Below, piece after piece: positions 40,256 through 43,595 of a stretch of 43,595 nt of DNA. Both the position numbers and the translations under genes were made by a program. The stretch comes from Microbacterium sp. MYb54 (lineage in GTDB: Bacteria > Actinomycetota > Actinomycetes > Actinomycetales > Microbacteriaceae), in the NCBI RefSeq assembly GCF_002979515.1, contig NZ_PCPA01000026.1:1-43595 (forward strand). The letters run 5' to 3'. The notes beneath the pieces are model-generated. The model saw only the letters and a list, made by a program, of their open reading frames with translations, was not told the DNA's origin and ran no database searches. Every line of letters begins with the position of its first letter. Position 1 is the first letter of the stretch.

Positions 40256-40603
40256 TCAGACCGCGGCGACGTTGAACTGGGTGTTGCCCACGGCGAGCAC
40301 TCCGTAGCGCGCGTGCAGTGCGACGGGTGTGCCGGGAGCGGCTTCGAGCGCGGCGCCGGCGCCGTTCCACAGGGCATGCGCCTCGCCGTCGAGCGTGCGC
40401 ACGACCAGATCACCGGAGACCGCGTCGGCCTGATCGACCAGAGCGTCGACCCACTCCGCCGGCGTCGCCGAGGCGATGCGCGCCTGGATCAGATGCAGCG
40501 CGTGTCCGGGAGCGAACGAGGAGCACCGGCCACCCTCGCTGCACATGCACGCCGCACGCTCACGCACCGGGAGGGGCGAAAGGCGGTTCAGCGGCGTGGA
40601 CAC
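40256..40603 (-). CDS. Hypothetical protein with a Cys-rich N-terminal segment
   Basis: 115 residues from GTG 40603, with AGGAG six bases upstream, so translation is well supported. I do not recognise the family. AACMCSEGGRCSSFAPGHAL (about 18-37) holds three Cys and a His that could bind a metal; the rest looks like a small alpha/beta domain without membrane segments. It is convergent with the copper-binding protein gene, so a metal-related role is possible. Confidence 0.75.
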   Translation of the reverse strand: MSTPLNRLSPLPVRERAACMCSEGGRCSSFAPGHALHLIQARIASATPAEWVDALVDQADAVSGDLVVRTLDGEAHALWNGAGAALEAAPGTPVALHARYGVLAVGNTQFNVAAV

Positions 40604-40899
40604 GATGGTCTCCTTCTGGTTCGACGTTCCGGAAAGACTAAGTCGCCTTCTCGGTGGCGCCGAGGCCCACCGACACGGAGTGAAACAAACGGGTGTAAGC
40701 TCGCCGGGTGCTGTCGTCGATGAGCGCCCTCGGGGCGCAGAGCGGAGCTGCAGGCGCTTTCCGCGCCGCAGACAGAGGCTGAGGACTCACCGGAGGCGGA
40801 ACCCCGTCCCCGGTGTCGTGTCGTACCCGGCGTCTGCGTCCGGGATCCTTCCTCCGATCGACTCGCCTTCGCGGCGACCACTCCGAAAGCACTTCTCTC
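40604..40899 (+). other. 296-base intergenic leader before the FBP gene
   Basis: The longest gene-free stretch. A -10-like TAAGCT at 40696-40701 would start a transcript about 190 bases before the FBP start. That leader contains a possible 20-codon reading frame (ATG 40720 to TGA 40782, starting MSALGAQSG) and several GC-rich hairpins (for example GCGCCC/GGGCGC near 40724-40738). A minus-strand -10-like TAGTCT may serve the gene at 40256. No ribosome site is obvious at ATG 40900. The region could hold translational control, but no known class is recognised. Confidence 0.35.
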
Positions 40900-41385
40900 A
40901 TGCGTCCCATCGATGAGCGCGCCATCCGCGCCTCCTTCCTCAACGCCTCCCGCAAAGAGGTCTCCGACCTGACTCTGCCTCCCGGTTTCGCCGAGATCGA
41001 CTTCGATCGCCTCGACTTCCTCGGCTGGGCAGACCCGAAGATGCCCCGCCGGGCGTACGTCGTCACGTGGGTCGACGACGCCCCGGTCGGTGTCTTCCTA
41101 CAGCGCGCCGAGCAGCGCGTGATCGCCAGGGCGCAGTGCTCGTGGTGCGAAGACGTCGCTCTCCGCAACGACGTGCAGTTGTTCGTGGCCCGCAAGGCCG
41201 GAGCCGCCGGCCGCAAGGGCGACTCCATCGGCGTGCTCACCTGCGCCGAGTTCGGCTGCAATCGGAACGTGCGGATCCTGCCGCCCTTGGCCTACCAGGG
41301 CTTCGACCGCGAGTTCGCCCGCGACCTGCGCATCCTGAGACTGCAGGAGCACGTCGCCGGCTTCCTCGCCGAAGTCGCCGGCTGA
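40900..41385 (+). CDS. FBP domain protein (FusB-like elongation factor G binding)
   Basis: 161 residues. The C-terminal treble-clef zinc finger has ligands in AQCSWCEDVAL and LTCAEFGCNRNVR (C-X2-C and C-X4-C), the FBP_C signature. FusB-type proteins bind EF-G, free stalled ribosomes and can give fusidic acid resistance. The N-terminal MRPIDERAIRASFLNASRKE matches actinobacterial homologues. It follows a long leader and is followed by a hairpin. Confidence 0.88.
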   Translation: MRPIDERAIRASFLNASRKEVSDLTLPPGFAEIDFDRLDFLGWADPKMPRRAYVVTWVDDAPVGVFLQRAEQRVIARAQCSWCEDVALRNDVQLFVARKAGAAGRKGDSIGVLTCAEFGCNRNVRILPPLAYQGFDREFARDLRILRLQEHVAGFLAEVAG

Positions 41386-41402
41386 TCCCGACTTCTGTTG
41401 CT

Positions 41403-41457
41403 CCGGTCGCGCTTCCTGCCGCTCGCGGGTCGCGAAGGCGAAAGGAAGTGCGACCGG
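41403..41457. terminator. Imperfect terminator hairpin after the FBP gene
   Basis: CCGGTCGCGCTTCCT (41403-41417) pairs with AGGAAGTGCGACCGG (41443-41457), 14 Watson-Crick pairs and one G-T. It lies between the convergent FBP and PaaX-type genes. Confidence 0.6.
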
Positions 41458-41480
41458 AACAGGGGCTCGGGGCAGCCAGG

Positions 41481-42302
41481 TCAGGAGATCCTGGCGCGCA
41501 CGTGCGCCCAGGCGGGGGCTGCCAGCTCCGTCGACCGGCGGGCGAACTCGTCGAAGCTGCGACGGCCGGGCCAATCGGCCGGCAGCATCGACGGAGGAAG
41601 CCCCGGGTCGGTGTAGGGCAGCACCCGCCAGCGGTCGATGAGCTGCACGTAGGCAGCGAACGGCTCGGCGGGGAGGGTGGTGAGCGAGGTCTGGAAGGCG
41701 AGGTGCTCCGCCCGCAGAGCCTCCAGGTTCCACCACTGCGCCGCGGCCTCGACCAGAGTGCCGTCGGGGAGGGGAGCGGATGCCTGGAACAGGGTCGCCC
41801 ATTTGCGCGCATCGAGCTCATCGAGGATCTGCAGCACCTCGTCCTGGAGGTGACCGGGGCAGATCCACAGCGCCGGCGACACCACGCCGGCGCCGATCCA
41901 CTGCAGCCGTCGACGCAGCTGATGGCGCACGCTCCTCGCGCTCTCGGGGATCGAGAATGAGACGAGGCACCAGGGGTCGGCATCCGTCATCTCCCGCATC
42001 TCGAAGATGCGACGGTCGCCGCGTTCCAGCATCCCGATCGCTGCCGGGTTGAGACGGTAGCCGATCTGCTCCTCGCGTTCGGCGATCAGCAGCCCCCTCT
42101 GCTTGAGGCGGGCGACGCCGGTGCGCGCCGGGCCGGCATCGATGCCGAGGCCTCCGGTGAGCGCGACCAGATCGGCCGCCGAGATCCAGCCGCCGAGCGG
42201 GCGCAGGAACACGCCGATGAAGGTCCGCAGCAGCGACGCGGTGCTGCCGGGGCGCGCATCGATGTCGTCGAGCACGGGGGCGGACCCGAGATCAGAAGTC
42301 AC
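41481..42302 (-). CDS. PaaX family transcriptional regulator
   Basis: 273 residues. N-terminal winged helix (VALTGGLGIDAGPARTGVARLKQRGLL, about 45-72, seen as the PaaX pattern), then the central domain PWCLVSFSIPESARSVRHQLRRRLQWIGAG and the C-terminal PaaX_C region. PaaX represses phenylacetate genes via phenylacetyl-CoA, but here it overlaps kynureninase by 11 bases, so a tryptophan/kynurenine ligand is more likely. Confidence 0.9.
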   Translation of the reverse strand: MTSDLGSAPVLDDIDARPGSTASLLRTFIGVFLRPLGGWISAADLVALTGGLGIDAGPARTGVARLKQRGLLIAEREEQIGYRLNPAAIGMLERGDRRIFEMREMTDADPWCLVSFSIPESARSVRHQLRRRLQWIGAGVVSPALWICPGHLQDEVLQILDELDARKWATLFQASAPLPDGTLVEAAAQWWNLEALRAEHLAFQTSLTTLPAEPFAAYVQLIDRWRVLPYTDPGLPPSMLPADWPGRRSFDEFARRSTELAAPAWAHVRARIS

Positions 42303-43530
42303 CGGACTCCAGGGCGTCGCGCACCGCGAGCACGCCGGTGATCGTCTCGACGTGCGAGGTGCTCAGCGGCGAGAGCCCGAGGCGGATGCCGTCGGGGAAC
42401 CGGAAGTCCGGGATGATGCCGTCGGCCCACAGTCGCCGCGTGACATCGCGGAAGTCCGGGTGGCCGATCGTGACGTGACCGCCGCGGAGATCCGCGTCGC
42501 GCGGGCTGAGCAGTCGCACGCCGAGGGGGGCGAGAACCTCGTCGTAGGCGCGGACGGCGAGATCGGTCAACGACTGCGACTTCGCCCGCACGCCCTCGAT
42601 CGTGGACTGCTCGATCAGGTCGAGCATCCCCTGCATCGCGAGCATCGAGGTCACCGGCGGGGTGCCGCTGAGAAGCTGGCGGATGTCACCCGACGGCACG
42701 TACTCCGGCCCCATCGCGAAGATGTCCGCCGCGCTCCACCAGCCCTGGATCGGCTGACGCAGCACCCCCTGGAGTCCGTGGCGGAGATAGGCGAAGGCGG
42801 GGGAGCCCGGTCCGCCGTTGAGGTACTTGTAGGTGCAGCCGACGGCCAGGTCGACGCCCCACTCGTCGAGCTGCATCGGGATCACGCCGACCGAGTGGCA
42901 CAGGTCCCACATCATCAGGGCGCCGGCCTCGTGCGCGGCCGCGGTGATGCCCGGCATGTCGGCCAGGGCTCCGGAGCGGTAGTCGACGTGGCTCAGCGAC
43001 ACCAGTGCGGTGCGTGCGGAGACCACGGCCTCGACATCGGCGATCGTCACCCCGTGTACGGGGTCGGGCTCGAGCCAGCGCAGGGTCATCCCCGTCTCGG
43101 CGGCCACACCCTCGGCCAGGAACCGGTCGGTGGGAAAGTTGCCCGCCTCGATCACGAGTTCGGTCCGGTCAGGGTCCGCTGCCGCGGCGGCGCGCATGAG
43201 CTTGTAGATCAGCACGCTGGTCGAGTCGGCCACGACGGTCTGACCCGAAGCCGCGCCGAGCGCAACTCGTCCGATGCGGTCCCCGAGCTCCATCGGCAGC
43301 GCCATCCACTGCTCGTCCCAGGAGCGGATCAGCCGCGTGCCCCAGTCGTCGCGCACGAAGGCCGCGAGCTTCTCCGGAATGTCGCGCAGCGGGCGACCGA
43401 GCGAGTTGCCGTCGAGGTAGGTGGTGACGCCGGGGGCCTCGGCGAACGCGTCGAGGTGGGCGCGCAGCGGGTCGGCCGCGTCGAGAGCGCGGGCACGATC
43501 GAGGAGGGAGTCGGCGGGCGTCGTGGTCAT
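42292..43530 (-). CDS. kynU: Kynureninase
   Basis: 412 residues, fold-type I PLP enzyme. TYLDGNSLGRP near the N-terminus, ADSTSVLIYKL (cofactor loop), LVSLSHVDYRSG, MMWDLCHSVGV and the PLP lysine in GCTYKYLNGGPG identify it. It splits kynurenine to anthranilate and alanine (or 3-hydroxykynurenine) in tryptophan breakdown. Its ATG follows the upstream stop by one base and its stop lies inside the PaaX-type gene, so the three are an operon. Confidence 0.95.
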   Translation of the reverse strand: MTTTPADSLLDRARALDAADPLRAHLDAFAEAPGVTTYLDGNSLGRPLRDIPEKLAAFVRDDWGTRLIRSWDEQWMALPMELGDRIGRVALGAASGQTVVADSTSVLIYKLMRAAAAADPDRTELVIEAGNFPTDRFLAEGVAAETGMTLRWLEPDPVHGVTIADVEAVVSARTALVSLSHVDYRSGALADMPGITAAAHEAGALMMWDLCHSVGVIPMQLDEWGVDLAVGCTYKYLNGGPGSPAFAYLRHGLQGVLRQPIQGWWSAADIFAMGPEYVPSGDIRQLLSGTPPVTSMLAMQGMLDLIEQSTIEGVRAKSQSLTDLAVRAYDEVLAPLGVRLLSPRDADLRGGHVTIGHPDFRDVTRRLWADGIIPDFRFPDGIRLGLSPLSTSHVETITGVLAVRDALESGDF

Positions 43531-43531
43531 G

Positions 43532-43594
43532 TCACACCTTCAGGTCTGCGGGGGTGAGGGGGCGGGCGTCGAGCGGGTCGGCCGTCGAGGGGCT
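43532..43594 (-). CDS. 3' end of the gene upstream of kynU (partial)
   Basis: Only 20 codons are in the window, ending DARPLTPADLKV before TGA, whose last base is followed by one base and then the kynU ATG. The close spacing shows an operon with kynU, so a tryptophan-pathway enzyme (for example tryptophan dioxygenase or formamidase) is likely, but the visible residues do not identify it. Confidence 0.55.
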   Translation of the reverse strand, partial: SPSTADPLDARPLTPADLKV

Positions 43595-43595
43595 G

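Noticed and set aside
40813..40899. N-terminal extension of the FBP protein
   Set aside because: The extra residues are Arg-rich and unlike the family; homologues begin at about MRPIDE.

Overview
The window reads as chromosomal DNA of a high-GC actinobacterium. The families present, their gene order and many leaderless or GTG starts fit Microbacteriaceae, most likely Microbacterium or a close relative. This is inferred from gene content; no rRNA or species marker is present. There is no phage, transposase, IS or CRISPR signal, and coding density is very high: the longest gap between genes is 296 bases.

Layout. 1-1752: the C-terminal end of an LAXTG sortase substrate, then a divergent TetR/EamA exporter pair around a perfect operator. 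1753-4448: two auxiliary aminoacyl-tRNA synthetases in a row, a nondiscriminating-type AspRS behind a T-box-like leader and a TrpRS behind a Trp-codon attenuator with a 12-residue leader peptide. 4428-8847: methyltransferase, glycosyltransferase, two alpha/beta hydrolases and a TetR regulator. 8873-11685: an MFS multidrug exporter with two MarR paralogues and an operator over its promoter. 11735-14336: old yellow enzyme, an unrecognised acidic protein and a NucA-type nuclease. 14401-24300: MocR regulator plus aminotransferase, an unusual tRNA-Cys, an AraC/AhpD-like pair, a GAPDH-like/glutamine-amidotransferase operon, HAD phosphatase, GABA transaminase, YggS and CtaB. 24313-31695: a GntR-controlled sugar ABC importer joined to an enolase-superfamily dehydratase, an RraA-type aldolase, an aldo/keto reductase and a mutarotase. 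31805-34639: an AraC regulator followed by a PhyH dioxygenase and a beta-propeller protein. 34653-38780: GH114-like lipoprotein, DUF899, MFS exporter, YbdK-type ligase. 38789-41385: small stress and metal proteins (Rho_N/DUF7218, a 54-residue membrane protein, CsbD, a Cys/Met-rich copper-binding protein) and an EF-G-binding FBP protein. 41481-43595: PaaX-type regulator, kynureninase and the tail of an upstream gene.

How the parts work together. Two features stand out. (1) The AspRS and TrpRS genes each carry their own RNA sensor of tRNA charging. The T-box has a complete 7-base UGGCACC bulge whose UGGC can pair with the GCCA end of tRNA-Asp or tRNA-Asn, and an alternative hairpin that hides the ribosome binding site. 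The trpS leader has the classic 1:2, 2:3, 3:4 competing pairings. (2) One 16-bp operator, TTTGAC-N4-GTCAAA, lies over the -35 of the MocR gene and, in the same promoter geometry, over that of GABA transaminase, where it also covers the yggS start. A close relative sits between the GAPDH-like gene and the HAD gene. This suggests a PLP-linked regulon run by the MocR protein. The sugar operon looks like an oxidative, non-phosphorylated deoxysugar pathway in which the lactonase is not obvious.
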